Shown: positions 37,283-46,153 of the stretch, piece after piece
Position numbering within the stretch: position 1 is the first letter of the stretch
Layout of the letters: each line of letters starts with the position of its first letter
Source: Paenibacillus sp. FSL K6-1330
GTDB lineage: Bacteria; Bacillota; Bacilli; Paenibacillales; Paenibacillaceae
Reading direction: 5' to 3'
NCBI RefSeq assembly: GCF_037976825.1
Contig: NZ_CP150269.1
Location: forward strand, 455,001-519,000
Length of the DNA: 64,000 nt
The notes under the pieces: generated by a model
Databases searched by the model: none
Told to the model about the DNA's origin: nothing
The model's input: the letters and a program-made list of their open reading frames with translations, nothing else
Made by a program: the position numbers and the translations under genes

Positions 37283-38170
37283 ATGATTCAATCCAAAACG
37301 CTGGGCTCAAGGCTATCCCGCCTGATGATTATGCTCGCGCTCGTTCTGATTACATTTGTGTCGCTAGCCCCCATCGTCAATACGATTATGGTGTCTGTCA
37401 GCAGCAGCACGGCTGTTAATGCGGGCAAGGTCTACTTTTTTCCGGTAGAGCTGAATTTCTCATCCTACGGGCAGATACTGAATGACACGAAGTTTTGGAA
37501 GGCGTTTCTAATATCCGTGGAACGGGTGCTGCTTGGGGGCGCGATCAACATGATATTGACCATCCTCATGGCCTATCCATTGTCGCGGAGCGTCACGCAG
37601 TTCCGATCGAGAAATAAATATATGTGGATTATCGTGTTTACGATGCTCTTCAGCGGCGGGATCGTTCCCTGGTATATGGTGATCAGCAAGCTGGGGTTGA
37701 TCAACAGCATCTGGGCACTGGTTCTGCCGGGTGCGGTTCCTGTCTTCAACGTGATTCTCCTGATGAACTTCTTCAAGGGCATTCCGAAGGAGCTGGAGGA
37801 GGCCGCATTCATTGATGGTGCCGGTCCGCTGAAGATCCTGCTCAAGATCTTTATCCCGATTTCCATGCCCAGTCTGGCAACCATTACCCTGTTTGTCATC
37901 GTCGGTCACTGGAACAACTTCTTTGACGGAATCATCCTGATCAATGACAGCGAAAAAATACCGCTTCAAACCTATCTGCAGCAGCTCAGTCTGACGCGCG
38001 ACCAGATGCAGAATCTCTCCGTCGAACAGCTGCAGCAATTCAATAAAATTTCCAACACGACCCTGAACTCAGCCAAAATTCTGGTTTCCATGATTCCAAT
38101 TCTGCTCATCTATCCGTTTCTGCAGCGTTACTTAATCCACGGAATCGTTCTGGGGGCCGTGAAGGAATAG
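37283..38170 (+). CDS. Sugar ABC transporter permease (LplC type)
   Basis: 295 residues with six membrane helices and the EAA loop EEAAFIDGAGPLKILLKIFIP. ATG 37283 follows AGGAGGG by 6 nt; that ribosome site overlaps the end of the preceding permease, so translation is coupled. It forms the heterodimeric channel with the preceding permease. No glycoside hydrolase lies in the operon to reveal the substrate. Confidence 0.9.
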   Translation: MIQSKTLGSRLSRLMIMLALVLITFVSLAPIVNTIMVSVSSSTAVNAGKVYFFPVELNFSSYGQILNDTKFWKAFLISVERVLLGGAINMILTILMAYPLSRSVTQFRSRNKYMWIIVFTMLFSGGIVPWYMVISKLGLINSIWALVLPGAVPVFNVILLMNFFKGIPKELEEAAFIDGAGPLKILLKIFIPISMPSLATITLFVIVGHWNNFFDGIILINDSEKIPLQTYLQQLSLTRDQMQNLSVEQLQQFNKISNTTLNSAKILVSMIPILLIYPFLQRYLIHGIVLGAVKE

Positions 38171-38256
38171 AACAGCTCAGCCGGTCAGGCTTATTAGCGT
38201 GCTCTGCTTGAGCGGGTACATCCAGTACCGGCAAATGGAATAGGTAGTCGACAGAG

Positions 38257-38312
38257 AACAGCGCCTCCAGCATGAGTCTTTCCGGCGAAAGACTATCCTG
38301 CGGCGCTGTTTT
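38257..38312 (+). terminator. Terminator of the ABC importer operon
   Basis: AACAGCGCC pairs with GGCGCTGTT; an inner AGTCTTTC/GAAAGACT stem extends it; TTTTG follows. Confidence 0.8.
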
Positions 38313-38444
38313 GTCATGGTTGGGACTGTTCAGATTGTATTTAATTTGTAAGCGGTATTCGTTCAACATGGACAATTTAAATATATCATGTTATATTGTT
38401 ATATAAATTAGTAGGTTTTGGAGTACCGTTGGAGGGATATCAAT

Positions 38445-39605
38445 TTGAAAGATGCAGCTTCCACGAAGCCGATGTATGAACAAATTTTTAATGAGATGAA
38501 GCGAAAGATCTCAACCCATATTTTTCGGATAGGCGATAAAGTCCCTTCGGAGAAGGAACTCGCGGATGAATACGGAGTTAGTCGAATCACAAGCAAAAAA
38601 GCATTGGATCTGCTGGCGGCCGAAGGCGTGATTGTACGCAAGCCGGGCAAGGGATCGTTCGTAGCTGATCCGGATGAGCCTGTGGTACACAGGGAACCTC
38701 TCTCCTCAGAGAGCACAGATGCTGCAGCGGCCAGCCGGGAGAAGATGATCGGCCTCGTCATTACAGACTTTTCTTCAAGCTATGGAACGCGTCTTATCTA
38801 CAGCATGGAGCAGTATTCCAGGGACAATGACTGTTTTCTGGTGCTGCGCAGAACGTTTGGAGACCAGGATAATGAGGAATTATCCATTCAGAAGCTGCGT
38901 AATCTCGGAGTGAACGGACTCATTGTATTTCCCGCTCAGGGGGAATATTTCAATGCTGAAATATTGAAGATGGTCATTGCCCGTTTCCCGCTTGTTCTGA
39001 TTGATCGCAAGCTGAAGGGAGTTGCAGCGGCTTCCATTAGTACAGATAATCTTGGGGCAGCCGTGCAGGCGGTGGAGCATTTATTCGATTTGGGTCACCG
39101 TCATATTTCCTTGCTGTCTCCTCCGCCGAGAGATACGACAGCGGTTGAAGAGCGGATTGAAGGGTTCGTGCAGGCTCATGCCGCCCGGGGCATCGCGTCT
39201 GATAAGGAAATCTGGATTAGCGACGTGACGGCCACTTTGCCCAATGCCTTCCACGAGAGTAATATTGAACGCGAAATCCAGCGGATCGTACAGCATTTGC
39301 AGGATCACCCGTCGATTACTGCCTTTTTTGCGATCGAATATAACATTGCTTTGCTAGCCAAGGTTGCGGCAGAGCGCCTCGGTCTGCGGGTGCCGGAGGA
39401 CGTATCCATCATATGCTTCGACAGTCCGCAGCTAAATATCGGCGAGGGTTATTTGTTTACCCATATGCGGCAGAACGAGGAAGAGATGGGCAGGCTGGCG
39501 ATCGAGACGGTATTGGGCATCATGAATCACGATGATGTAGCCGTTGAGAAGCGATTGCCGGCGGAATTGGTGGCTGGAGCATCTACCGGGCCTGTAAAGA
39601 AATAA
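38445..39605 (+). CDS. GntR/LacI hybrid transcriptional regulator (AraR-like)
   Basis: 386 residues: N-terminal GntR winged helix (about 5-75; PMYEQIFNEMKRKI, KVPSEKELADEYGVSRITSKKALDLL, GKGSFV) joined to a LacI-type sugar-binding domain (about 95-380; IGLVITDFSSSYG, NGLIVFPAQGEY, FDLGHRHISLLSPP). AraR of B. subtilis has this architecture. It should be a repressor released by a sugar. TTG 38445 is the likely start, 8 nt after GGAGGGA; the TTG at 38418 lies before that site. It follows the sugar importer but has its own AT-rich promoter region, so control of the importer is plausible, not shown. Confidence 0.88.
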   Translation: MKDAASTKPMYEQIFNEMKRKISTHIFRIGDKVPSEKELADEYGVSRITSKKALDLLAAEGVIVRKPGKGSFVADPDEPVVHREPLSSESTDAAAASREKMIGLVITDFSSSYGTRLIYSMEQYSRDNDCFLVLRRTFGDQDNEELSIQKLRNLGVNGLIVFPAQGEYFNAEILKMVIARFPLVLIDRKLKGVAAASISTDNLGAAVQAVEHLFDLGHRHISLLSPPPRDTTAVEERIEGFVQAHAARGIASDKEIWISDVTATLPNAFHESNIEREIQRIVQHLQDHPSITAFFAIEYNIALLAKVAAERLGLRVPEDVSIICFDSPQLNIGEGYLFTHMRQNEEEMGRLAIETVLGIMNHDDVAVEKRLPAELVAGASTGPVKK

Positions 39606-40097
39606 CCAGCTAAACTTTGTCTAAACTTCTGTGCGGTGACGCGCAGCAACATATGCATATATGCACGATCTAACGTAATCTACCTGATACTGCTATATCG
39701 CCGAATTGAATTTTGAATTCGTAGACGGTGCGTGATCGAGCACGGAATCGAACCGGATTTGGGGAAGAACAAATACAAACCATGCGCTCATGAATAGATG
39801 AGTGCATGGTTTTTGTACTTCTTCTGAATGAATGATGGATTAGACATGATGTGGAGATCGCGGGAATTTGATATAACATTTAAAATTTATTATATATTGA
39901 CATATTAACTAGAGGTTGAAAGGGATTGAGTGACTGTAGGTTATACTATCCACTGAAATGTGCGTAAACTATTTTTTTATGTAGAAATATCCCTATAAAA
40001 CTCAAGCCTTTGTATCACATGTCATTATTTCTCGGGAAATAGCAGCTGTTAGCGAAATAGCCGAAATAAATTGTAGTCACATCTAAATAATTCCACT
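39606..40097. other. 492-nt gap with a strong terminator and an AT-rich stretch
   Basis: Contains the terminator at 39777-39815 and, beyond 39870, a very AT-rich segment with TTGACA at about 39897 but no well-spaced -10. No credible gene. The A+T-rich character continues into the glycosyltransferase gene. Confidence 0.4.
39777..39815 (+). terminator. Terminator downstream of the GntR/LacI gene
   Basis: AAACCATGC-G-CTCAT, GAATAG loop, ATGAG-T-GCATGGTTT then T-run. It lies 170 nt after the regulator stop. Confidence 0.85.
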
Positions 40098-41345
40098 CTA
40101 ATCTTCTACTTCAATATCGCTCAAATGTATAGCTCGTGTATGCTTTGTAGGATTCCAATTTACGTTCTTCATTGTAATGAGTGACCAAAGGAACAGTGGT
40201 ACGTAAGTTAGATTGAAGAAGTACAGGTACACATAGTTCCGGAAGATGCTTACTTTGTTTTTCGAATCAAGAAACTGTGCGTACCCTACGTAAATGAATT
40301 GGAATAACAAGCATATCATCCAAATTTGCCAAGGAATCAAATGATGAGCATCTAATAAGTCGGTAGCCATGGATATGAAAATAAGGAGACCTGTTGCAGC
40401 ACTTAAAACAATCTTGCCAGGATTAATAAGGTACATAAAACCATCAAAAGCTTTGAAGTCTAGCTTGCTAATGAATCTCCAAATTAATCGGTGAGCGTAT
40501 TTAAAGCAAACATCCCAATGCCCTCTTGCCCATCGGAGACGTTGAATGCAGGAAGATTTGAAACTTTCCGGCTTCTCGTCGTACACACGCGCAAAGTGAC
40601 ACCATTTAGCGGGTACACCTTCAAGCAAACACTGCATCGTAAACTCAAGGTCTTCTGTTAAGGAACGAGCGGTCCAACCGATGGTTTTGAACAGAGTCGT
40701 GTCTACGCAGAACCCAGTTCCACCGATCGCGTTACCTAAGCCTAATCTGGACTTAGCCAGCTGCCAAGAGCGGTTCATGAAAATGTAGCTTACAGAGTAA
40801 CCTATTGTCACCCAGTTGTCATTGGGATTCTTAGAATCCAGGTAACATTGTATTAATTGATCCCCGTTCAACAAGTGGTTATTCATTTCCCTTAAATAGT
40901 TCAACGAGACCAAGTTGTCGGCATCGAAGAAGGCAATACCGTCAAAATCATCGATTAACCTATCTCCATACTGCTCAATGGCGTATTTGATTCCATATGG
41001 CTTCCCTTTTTGTTGACCTGGCAGGTAGGTATGTTCAATAACGGTAGCACCAAGTTTTCTAGCGATTTCACTAGTTTTATCTTTACATCCATCAGCAATA
41101 ACGCACACTTCATAGAGCTCCCTCGGGTAGTCCATTTTATGAAGGTTCTCGACAAGGTGTCCGATAACCGCTTCTTCGTTGTGCGCAGGAATCATGAGAA
41201 GAAATCTTTTCAAAGGTTTATATTCCTTGAGTCTCTTTGGTTTTCCAAAGCCAAAGAGACTGATGAGCATCCAATATGCCCAGAAAAACAGTAGGAGGCA
41301 TTGAATGAAGGTCAATCCAACACCAAATACATACTCAAAACTCAT
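40098..41345 (-). CDS. Membrane glycosyltransferase family 2
   Basis: 415 residues: an N-terminal membrane helix (about 8-32), a GT2 catalytic domain (about 45-290) with IAFFDADN (DxD), the acidic SLTEDLEF and the processive-type QRLRWARGHW, then three or so C-terminal membrane helices. Such enzymes polymerise or transfer sugars from UDP donors at the inner membrane face and export polysaccharide, as IcaA, hyaluronan or cellulose synthases do. The gene is visibly more A+T-rich (one sampled line 37% G+C, another 45%) than flanking genes near 53%, a hint of recent acquisition. It stands alone. Start ATG 41345 has only a weak AAAGGG upstream. Confidence 0.87.
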   Translation of the reverse strand: MSFEYVFGVGLTFIQCLLLFFWAYWMLISLFGFGKPKRLKEYKPLKRFLLMIPAHNEEAVIGHLVENLHKMDYPRELYEVCVIADGCKDKTSEIARKLGATVIEHTYLPGQQKGKPYGIKYAIEQYGDRLIDDFDGIAFFDADNLVSLNYLREMNNHLLNGDQLIQCYLDSKNPNDNWVTIGYSVSYIFMNRSWQLAKSRLGLGNAIGGTGFCVDTTLFKTIGWTARSLTEDLEFTMQCLLEGVPAKWCHFARVYDEKPESFKSSCIQRLRWARGHWDVCFKYAHRLIWRFISKLDFKAFDGFMYLINPGKIVLSAATGLLIFISMATDLLDAHHLIPWQIWMICLLFQFIYVGYAQFLDSKNKVSIFRNYVYLYFFNLTYVPLFLWSLITMKNVNWNPTKHTRAIHLSDIEVED

Positions 41346-41411
41346 TACTTGCTCAACCCTTTAACTGAAATTTTTCTAGATGGTGATGCGGGAGCACAAT
41401 TAAATCCGGAT

Positions 41412-41457
41412 AAAAAAGGCAACCCCATTCGTCCCGTGTGACGATGAGATTGCCTTT
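41412..41457 (-). terminator. Terminator of the symporter gene
   Basis: AAAGGCAA (41415-41422) pairs with TTGCCTTT (41450-41457) with inner ATCGTC-type pairing; on the minus strand it exits into TTTTTT. Confidence 0.75.
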
Positions 41458-41470
41458 GCCTTGGCTACAA

Positions 41471-42826
41471 TTAATCGAACTTGATCACACCCGTGGTATG
41501 AAGCAGCACCAAAAATACGAGTACTGGCGCGATATAACGGAGCATGAATAGCCATACCCGGAACCAGCCGGCTTTCAGGCCAGCGGCATCTGCCGCCTTC
41601 TTCCAGAAGTATCCTGCAAAGAGAGTGGTGATCAGACCCCCGACCGGAAGCAGAATATTGGATGTGATGAAATCCAGCCAATCGAAGAAGTTTTTGCCGC
41701 CGATATCGGAAAGCCCAGGTACGATGCCGAATGACAACGCGGAGGGTAGACCGATCAGCATAACCAGTACGCTAATGGCGATTACGGCTTTAGTCCGTCC
41801 CCAATGCCAGCGGTCCATGACATACGAGGTTGGGACCTCCAGCAATGAGACGGAAGATGTTAATGCGGCGATGGCTAGAAGAATAAAGAACAATCCCCCG
41901 AAAAAAGAACCCAGCGGCATGGCCGAGAAGGCAGCTGGCAAGGCAATGAAGACAAGAGAAGGTCCGGCATTCGGTTCAATCCCGAAAGAAGCGGTTGTCG
42001 GGAATATAATGAGCCCGGCAATAAACGCATAAATCAGGTCACCCGCGCCGATGGCAAGGGTTGCGGGACCTAGCGATTGTCGCTTATCCACATAAGCGCC
42101 GTAGGTCAACAGAATCCCCATCCCCAGCGAGAGGGAGAAGAAGGCATGCCCCAGCGCGACCAGCGCTGCTTCCGGGCTCAGCTTCGAGAAGTCAGGATTC
42201 AAGAAGAAGGAAACGCCCGCGCCAGCTCCTGGCAAGGTTACCGCACGGATCATTAGTACGATCAACAGAATGATTAGGCCCGGAATCAGAACCTTGTTGA
42301 ATTTCTCGATCCCTCCGGAGATTCCTTTAGCTACAACCAATCCGGTAATAATAATAGCGGCGAATTGCCATATAATCGGCATGTAGCCTTCCGTAAACGT
42401 AGTAAATTGACCACCGAAATCGGTATTGTTGTACAGATTGCCGCTAAACGACATGACCGCATAATGTAGCGTCCAGCCTGCCACAATAACATAGAAGGTC
42501 AGAATGAGAAACGGTGCAATGACCTGGAGCAATCCAAGATGACCGAAAACTTTCGGTCCGCCCGCTTTAACGAAGGAAGTTGCAGCACTCCCGCGGCCAG
42601 CTCGTCCGATGGCAAGCTCGGCCAACAGGACGGGCAGACCGATCACGATGAGACAGATAATAAAGAGCAGGAAGAAAGCTGCGCCGCCGTGTTCTCCCGT
42701 AATGTAAGGAAACTTCCACATGTTTCCGAGGCCGACAGAGCTCCCGATCGCGGCCAGAATAAATCCAGCAGAGGAAAAACGATCATTTTTCCCCGTTGAA
42801 GCTGGGTTGTTGAGCTGAGATTTCAT
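41471..42826 (-). CDS. Sodium-dependent transporter, NSS/SNF family
   Basis: 451 residues with about 11 to 12 membrane helices. The N-terminal signature SVGLGNMWKFPYITGEHGGAAF is diagnostic for the neurotransmitter:sodium symporter family, where it forms the Na+ and substrate site. Bacterial members (LeuT, MhsT, YocR) import amino acids with Na+. The substrate is unknown. ATG 42826 follows TGGGGGA. Single gene with its own terminator. Confidence 0.92.
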   Translation of the reverse strand: MKSQLNNPASTGKNDRFSSAGFILAAIGSSVGLGNMWKFPYITGEHGGAAFFLLFIICLIVIGLPVLLAELAIGRAGRGSAATSFVKAGGPKVFGHLGLLQVIAPFLILTFYVIVAGWTLHYAVMSFSGNLYNNTDFGGQFTTFTEGYMPIIWQFAAIIITGLVVAKGISGGIEKFNKVLIPGLIILLIVLMIRAVTLPGAGAGVSFFLNPDFSKLSPEAALVALGHAFFSLSLGMGILLTYGAYVDKRQSLGPATLAIGAGDLIYAFIAGLIIFPTTASFGIEPNAGPSLVFIALPAAFSAMPLGSFFGGLFFILLAIAALTSSVSLLEVPTSYVMDRWHWGRTKAVIAISVLVMLIGLPSALSFGIVPGLSDIGGKNFFDWLDFITSNILLPVGGLITTLFAGYFWKKAADAAGLKAGWFRVWLFMLRYIAPVLVFLVLLHTTGVIKFD

Positions 42827-43080
42827 AGATGTTCCCCCAGTTGATTAAAGTTAAGTTCCTCTATTATATTTCAAGTTCTGCCAGAAAGGCATAAGTAATT
42901 TTTCCTAAGGGATGAGGACCTGCTTTTTTTATTATGCTGCGAACACAAAGGTTTCAATACTAACAATAACCACGATTTGTAAATAAATAAACCTTAAACA
43001 CCAAGTTTAGGGAAATGAAGAGGGTTTGGGTAGGGAAAAAATCACAAATTCAACCCTTTCGGAAGCGAAAGTTGGCGGGG

Positions 43081-43109
43081 TTGACAAACATCTTATATTG
43101 TTATATCTT
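43081..43109 (+). promoter_or_regulatory. Promoter of the DUF896 gene
   Basis: TTGACA (43081-43086), 17-nt spacer, TATCTT (43104-43109): perfect -35, fair -10, ending 42 nt before the start codon. Confidence 0.7.
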
Positions 43110-43151
43110 TATATTAAGATAAATGAAAATCAAATGGAAAAGAGGGATATC

Positions 43152-43376
43152 ATGATCAAAAGCTTAACCCGGATTAATGAATTGGCTAAAAAACAGCGGG
43201 AGGGGGTACTTACTGCCGCGGAAAAAGCCGAACAGCAAGTTTTGCGCACGGACTATCTGCGTGAAATTCGCGGACAGGTGCTAAGCACCTTTTCGGGATT
43301 AAGCATCGTGGATCCCAACGGAAATGACGTGACACCTGAAAAACTTCGTCATGAGCAGAAGAAGCTGAGAGAATAG
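43152..43376 (+). CDS. DUF896 protein (YnzC-like)
   Basis: 74 residues, a small helical protein. The opening IKSLTRINELAKKQREG.LTAAE and the RTDYLREIRGQV stretch are typical of DUF896, whose members fold as a helix-loop-helix hairpin; some are induced by SOS or stress, with no known activity. ATG 43152 follows AGAGGGA and lies 42 nt after a good promoter. An upstream extension to 43026 is unlikely because it would include that promoter. Confidence 0.88.
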   Translation: MIKSLTRINELAKKQREGVLTAAEKAEQQVLRTDYLREIRGQVLSTFSGLSIVDPNGNDVTPEKLRHEQKKLRE

Positions 43377-43388
43377 TAAATTGCCGTG

Positions 43389-43411
43389 ACTGTGTAACGA
43401 CTTTACACAGT
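43389..43411 (+). repeat. Short inverted repeat after DUF896
   Basis: ACTGTGTAA-CGACT-TTACACAGT, perfect 9-bp arms, 12 nt after the stop. No T-run; possibly RNA-stabilising or a protein site. Confidence 0.45.
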
Positions 43412-43425
43412 ATGGTGAGCATAAT

Positions 43426-43472
43426 AATACAAAGAAGGGATCGCCATGTCATGGTGATCCCTTCTTTGTATT
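43426..43472. terminator. Bidirectional terminator between DUF896 and glycosyltransferase
   Basis: AATACAAAGAAGGGATC pairs with its exact complement GATCCCTTCTTTGTATT (17 bp) around a 13-nt loop. Very stable, between convergent genes. Confidence 0.8.
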
Positions 43473-43496
43473 AAACACAGTTGCCTGAGGGTGACT

Positions 43497-44792
43497 CTAT
43501 CCAAACCGCTCCGTCTTGTACCACTTGGATTCCCTGCCCGTAATTTTATCCACGATCAAGGAGTAGAAGGCTTTAATGGATATGACGAGGAACAGCTGGG
43601 CGTAGGTGAAGTACGACACGCATGAGAGAATGAAGTTACGTGTGTGGCTCTGCCCGATGTCCGTTGCGAGCGCCAGGTTAATCTGCAGGACATAGATGTA
43701 ATACATTAAGGCCCAAGCAATGATGAGATACATATACACATCGCCTTCAAACCGGAAAGGGGAGACGACGGCCGGGTTAAACAGGCCGATGATCTGATAC
43801 ACGATGTTGGCGACAAAAATAATATCCGAGATGATAATGGCAATCATAAACCAGAAGTAACTGGCGGCATAATATAACACATGCAGCTTAATCCGCCAGC
43901 TTGTCCGGTCAAACAGATGATGAATGTTATCCGTGACAACGCTGTAGTTCCCCTTAGCCCAGCGTTCGCGCTGTTTCATATAGACCTTCAGATCCTCTGG
44001 CTCCTGCTGATAAGCTTCGGCTTGGGGAGCCAGCGCAATAAGCTGCCCTCTCGTCAGGATCTCGAACGAGATCGCGGTATCTTCCGTGATCGCATGCTCA
44101 TCCCATCCGCCGATGTCCTGAATGAGCGCGGTTTTCACGATAAAGTTCGTGCCCGGAATGGTGCCCAGCTTAAATAGCTGCCATAGTCCGGTATGATGTA
44201 CACGCTGTATGGTCACCAGCTCCAGATTGATGCAGCGGGACAGAAAATTCTGTCCACGGTTTCGGGCCTTGTTGCGTCCGAAGACGGCCCCGTAGCGTTC
44301 GGGCTGCTCCATCGCCTTCTGCGTCAGGAACAACAGGGCATTTTTCTCGGGTGCGGCATCCGCGTCGTAGACACAGATCCATTCGCCCGTTGCCTGCTTG
44401 AGCGCGTCGTTTAGGGCACCTGATTTGCCGCCGGTTCCGGTTCTCTCCAAAATAAGAAAGTCGCGGTCCCGGTAACGCTCATTCGCTTCGAGCGCTTTTA
44501 ACCGCTCGGCCGTATGATCCTTGCAATTGTCAGCGATGACAATCACCTGCATCTTGTGATGCGGGTAATTCATCTGCAGAATATGCTCTACCGTTGCCTG
44601 GATGACCAATTCCTCGTTATGCGCGGGCACCATGACCGACACGGTAGGAAAATCCTCCAGATTGCTCGGATTCACCAGCTTCTGCCGGCTTTGTTTATGA
44701 ATGAACACGATGGCCCCGGCCATAATAATGATCGATTCCAGTACGGCAATCCATATACTGATAATAGAGATGACCAGGAAAAAGTCAGTCAC
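43497..44792 (-). CDS. Glycosyltransferase family 2 of a YdaM-like exopolysaccharide operon
   Basis: 431 residues: N-terminal membrane helix (about 5-30), GT2 domain with ICVYDADA (DxD), HAITEDTAIS and QRERWAKGNY (QxxRW), then about four C-terminal membrane helices. The processive motifs point to polysaccharide synthesis from UDP-sugars at the membrane. Gene order, a degenerate GGDEF membrane protein, a tiny membrane protein and this enzyme, resembles ydaK-ydaL-ydaM of B. subtilis, where c-di-GMP binding to YdaK switches on exopolysaccharide. The start is GTG 44792, behind GGGGGAAG and overlapping the small gene by 8 nt. Confidence 0.88.
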   Translation of the reverse strand: MTDFFLVISIISIWIAVLESIIIMAGAIVFIHKQSRQKLVNPSNLEDFPTVSVMVPAHNEELVIQATVEHILQMNYPHHKMQVIVIADNCKDHTAERLKALEANERYRDRDFLILERTGTGGKSGALNDALKQATGEWICVYDADAAPEKNALLFLTQKAMEQPERYGAVFGRNKARNRGQNFLSRCINLELVTIQRVHHTGLWQLFKLGTIPGTNFIVKTALIQDIGGWDEHAITEDTAISFEILTRGQLIALAPQAEAYQQEPEDLKVYMKQRERWAKGNYSVVTDNIHHLFDRTSWRIKLHVLYYAASYFWFMIAIIISDIIFVANIVYQIIGLFNPAVVSPFRFEGDVYMYLIIAWALMYYIYVLQINLALATDIGQSHTRNFILSCVSYFTYAQLFLVISIKAFYSLIVDKITGRESKWYKTERFG

Positions 44793-44928
44793 TGAACTTC
44801 CCCCGATCGTATTTTCGTTTGACCTTTGAACGGAAGCTTAAGGTGGCAATCGTCAGAATAACGATGGCTATGGAGAACATGATGCTGACTCCGATGCACA
44901 GAGGGATAAACCAGCTGGTATACGACAT
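44785..44928 (-). CDS. Small membrane protein in the c-di-GMP exopolysaccharide operon
   Basis: 47 residues with one long hydrophobic helix (about 6-32) and a basic tail (RSKVKRKYDRGKFSD). ATG 44928 lies 10 nt after AAAAGGAGG, a very good site; an in-frame ATG at 44973 overlaps the preceding stop. It sits between the c-di-GMP receptor and the glycosyltransferase with overlapping ends, so it is probably a subunit linking the two. I know no family. Confidence 0.75.
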   Translation of the reverse strand: MSYTSWFIPLCIGVSIMFSIAIVILTIATLSFRSKVKRKYDRGKFSD

Positions 44929-44972
44929 CGGCTGCAAGCCTCCTTTTGATTGATGATGGTAACTTAACTTCA

Positions 44973-45848
44973 TTAAATATATTCCCCGATGAGGTCGGTT
45001 TCGGTATTCCGTTCTAATGCAGAGATGACGTCATCGATATTTTCGTATCGGCTAAATTGCTCCTTCTGAAATACGAGGCCGCCGGCGCGGACCACAAGCT
45101 TGAGGGACATCCCTTTTTTGTCACGGAAGGGGACGTTCATCATAGCAACTTTGATGCGTTCCATAAGACTTTTGAGATATTCCGGCTTGGTGAGCGGGCA
45201 CAGAATGATAAAGCGTCCTTCTCCAATGGAGAATTTATAGTCCTCATAACGAATCTGATTTTGAATCGTGCTCGACAGTTCCATAATCAGCTTGGCAAAA
45301 CGGTGTGATCCGACAGACTCCCTGGTTAGAGGGAGAAAATCGAGCTTAAACATCATGATGCAGAAGCTGTACTGATCCGAATACCGATTGGCCAGATTGG
45401 ATTGTTTCACCAGCGTATCTTCGAAAGCATCCTTGCTGCCAAGAGAGGTGTCGATGTCGATATCCGGGTTGGTTTTCCTCAATTGCTCGAGACGCCTTAT
45501 GAACCTTCGGCTTCGCACCAGAGCTAGCTTGATGAAGATAGCAATGGCGGTATTGGCGGGCAGCAGCAGAATCCAGGAGAGTGTGAGTGCATTGACCGGG
45601 GCCAGAGTGGACAACCATACGAAATAAGTGACCGAATACACAAACACCGTGACCGTCGAAACGCCTACCGGAAGAAAGAAGCCGATCAATAAGGCAGCCA
45701 GTGTACCCATACTGAACAAGAATTCCGTGAAAGTAAATCTTTGGTTTACATAGATGTTCCAGAATATGAACAACTGCTGGACCATGGCGAGAGCAATCAG
45801 CAGAAAATAACCGAGTTCGACGCGACGTAAAGGGGTGGACTTTTTCAT
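44973..45848 (-). CDS. Degenerate GGDEF membrane protein, probable c-di-GMP receptor (YdaK-like)
   Basis: 291 residues: about four membrane helices (11-33, 42-62, 65-80, 88-110), then a GGDEF-fold domain (about 135-285). The active-site position reads GEGRF (209-213) instead of GGDEF, so it cannot make c-di-GMP. The inhibitory I-site RxxD is kept as R200-Y-E-D203, exactly five residues before it, the canonical spacing. This matches the logic of B. subtilis YdaK, a catalytically dead receptor that activates a neighbouring synthase. It leads an operon with a 47-residue membrane protein and a GT2 enzyme. Confidence 0.85.
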   Translation of the reverse strand: MKKSTPLRRVELGYFLLIALAMVQQLFIFWNIYVNQRFTFTEFLFSMGTLAALLIGFFLPVGVSTVTVFVYSVTYFVWLSTLAPVNALTLSWILLLPANTAIAIFIKLALVRSRRFIRRLEQLRKTNPDIDIDTSLGSKDAFEDTLVKQSNLANRYSDQYSFCIMMFKLDFLPLTRESVGSHRFAKLIMELSSTIQNQIRYEDYKFSIGEGRFIILCPLTKPEYLKSLMERIKVAMMNVPFRDKKGMSLKLVVRAGGLVFQKEQFSRYENIDDVISALERNTETDLIGEYI

Positions 45849-46070
45849 GTTTTACCTACTTTCTAATCTCTTAAACCTTTTATCGCAGTAGTTAGGCCAT
45901 TCCATATGTTATTTAAAAATTACCCAAATGTCGATAGATTTATCGAACGTTGACATAATCTACACATTGGATAACGAATTTAATGTCCACTGACCCTGGA
46001 ATTCTCCTTTCAACTGACCCTTACGGAAATCTTGGCATATGGGGTAGAGTAGAGAATAACGTCTTCATGA

Positions 46071-46100
46071 TGTCACAGGTGGTATATCCCGTTTGTCTTA
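46071..46100 (+). promoter_or_regulatory. ECF41-type promoter upstream of the sigma gene
   Basis: TGTCACA (46071-46077), 16-nt spacer, TGTCTTA (46094-46100). ECF41 factors recognise TGTCACA-N16-CGTC; only the first -10 base differs. It lies 54 nt before the sigma start and implies autoregulation. Confidence 0.75.
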
Positions 46101-46153
46101 TAAGTGGTGTAGCTTTCATGCTAGAGAATATACAGAATAAGAAGGTGTGCCTG

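Noticed and set aside
39731..39760. GGTTCGATTCCG on the minus strand, like a tRNA T-arm.
   Set aside because: No acceptor stem, anticodon arm or CCA-side pairing could be built around it, so it is not a tRNA gene.
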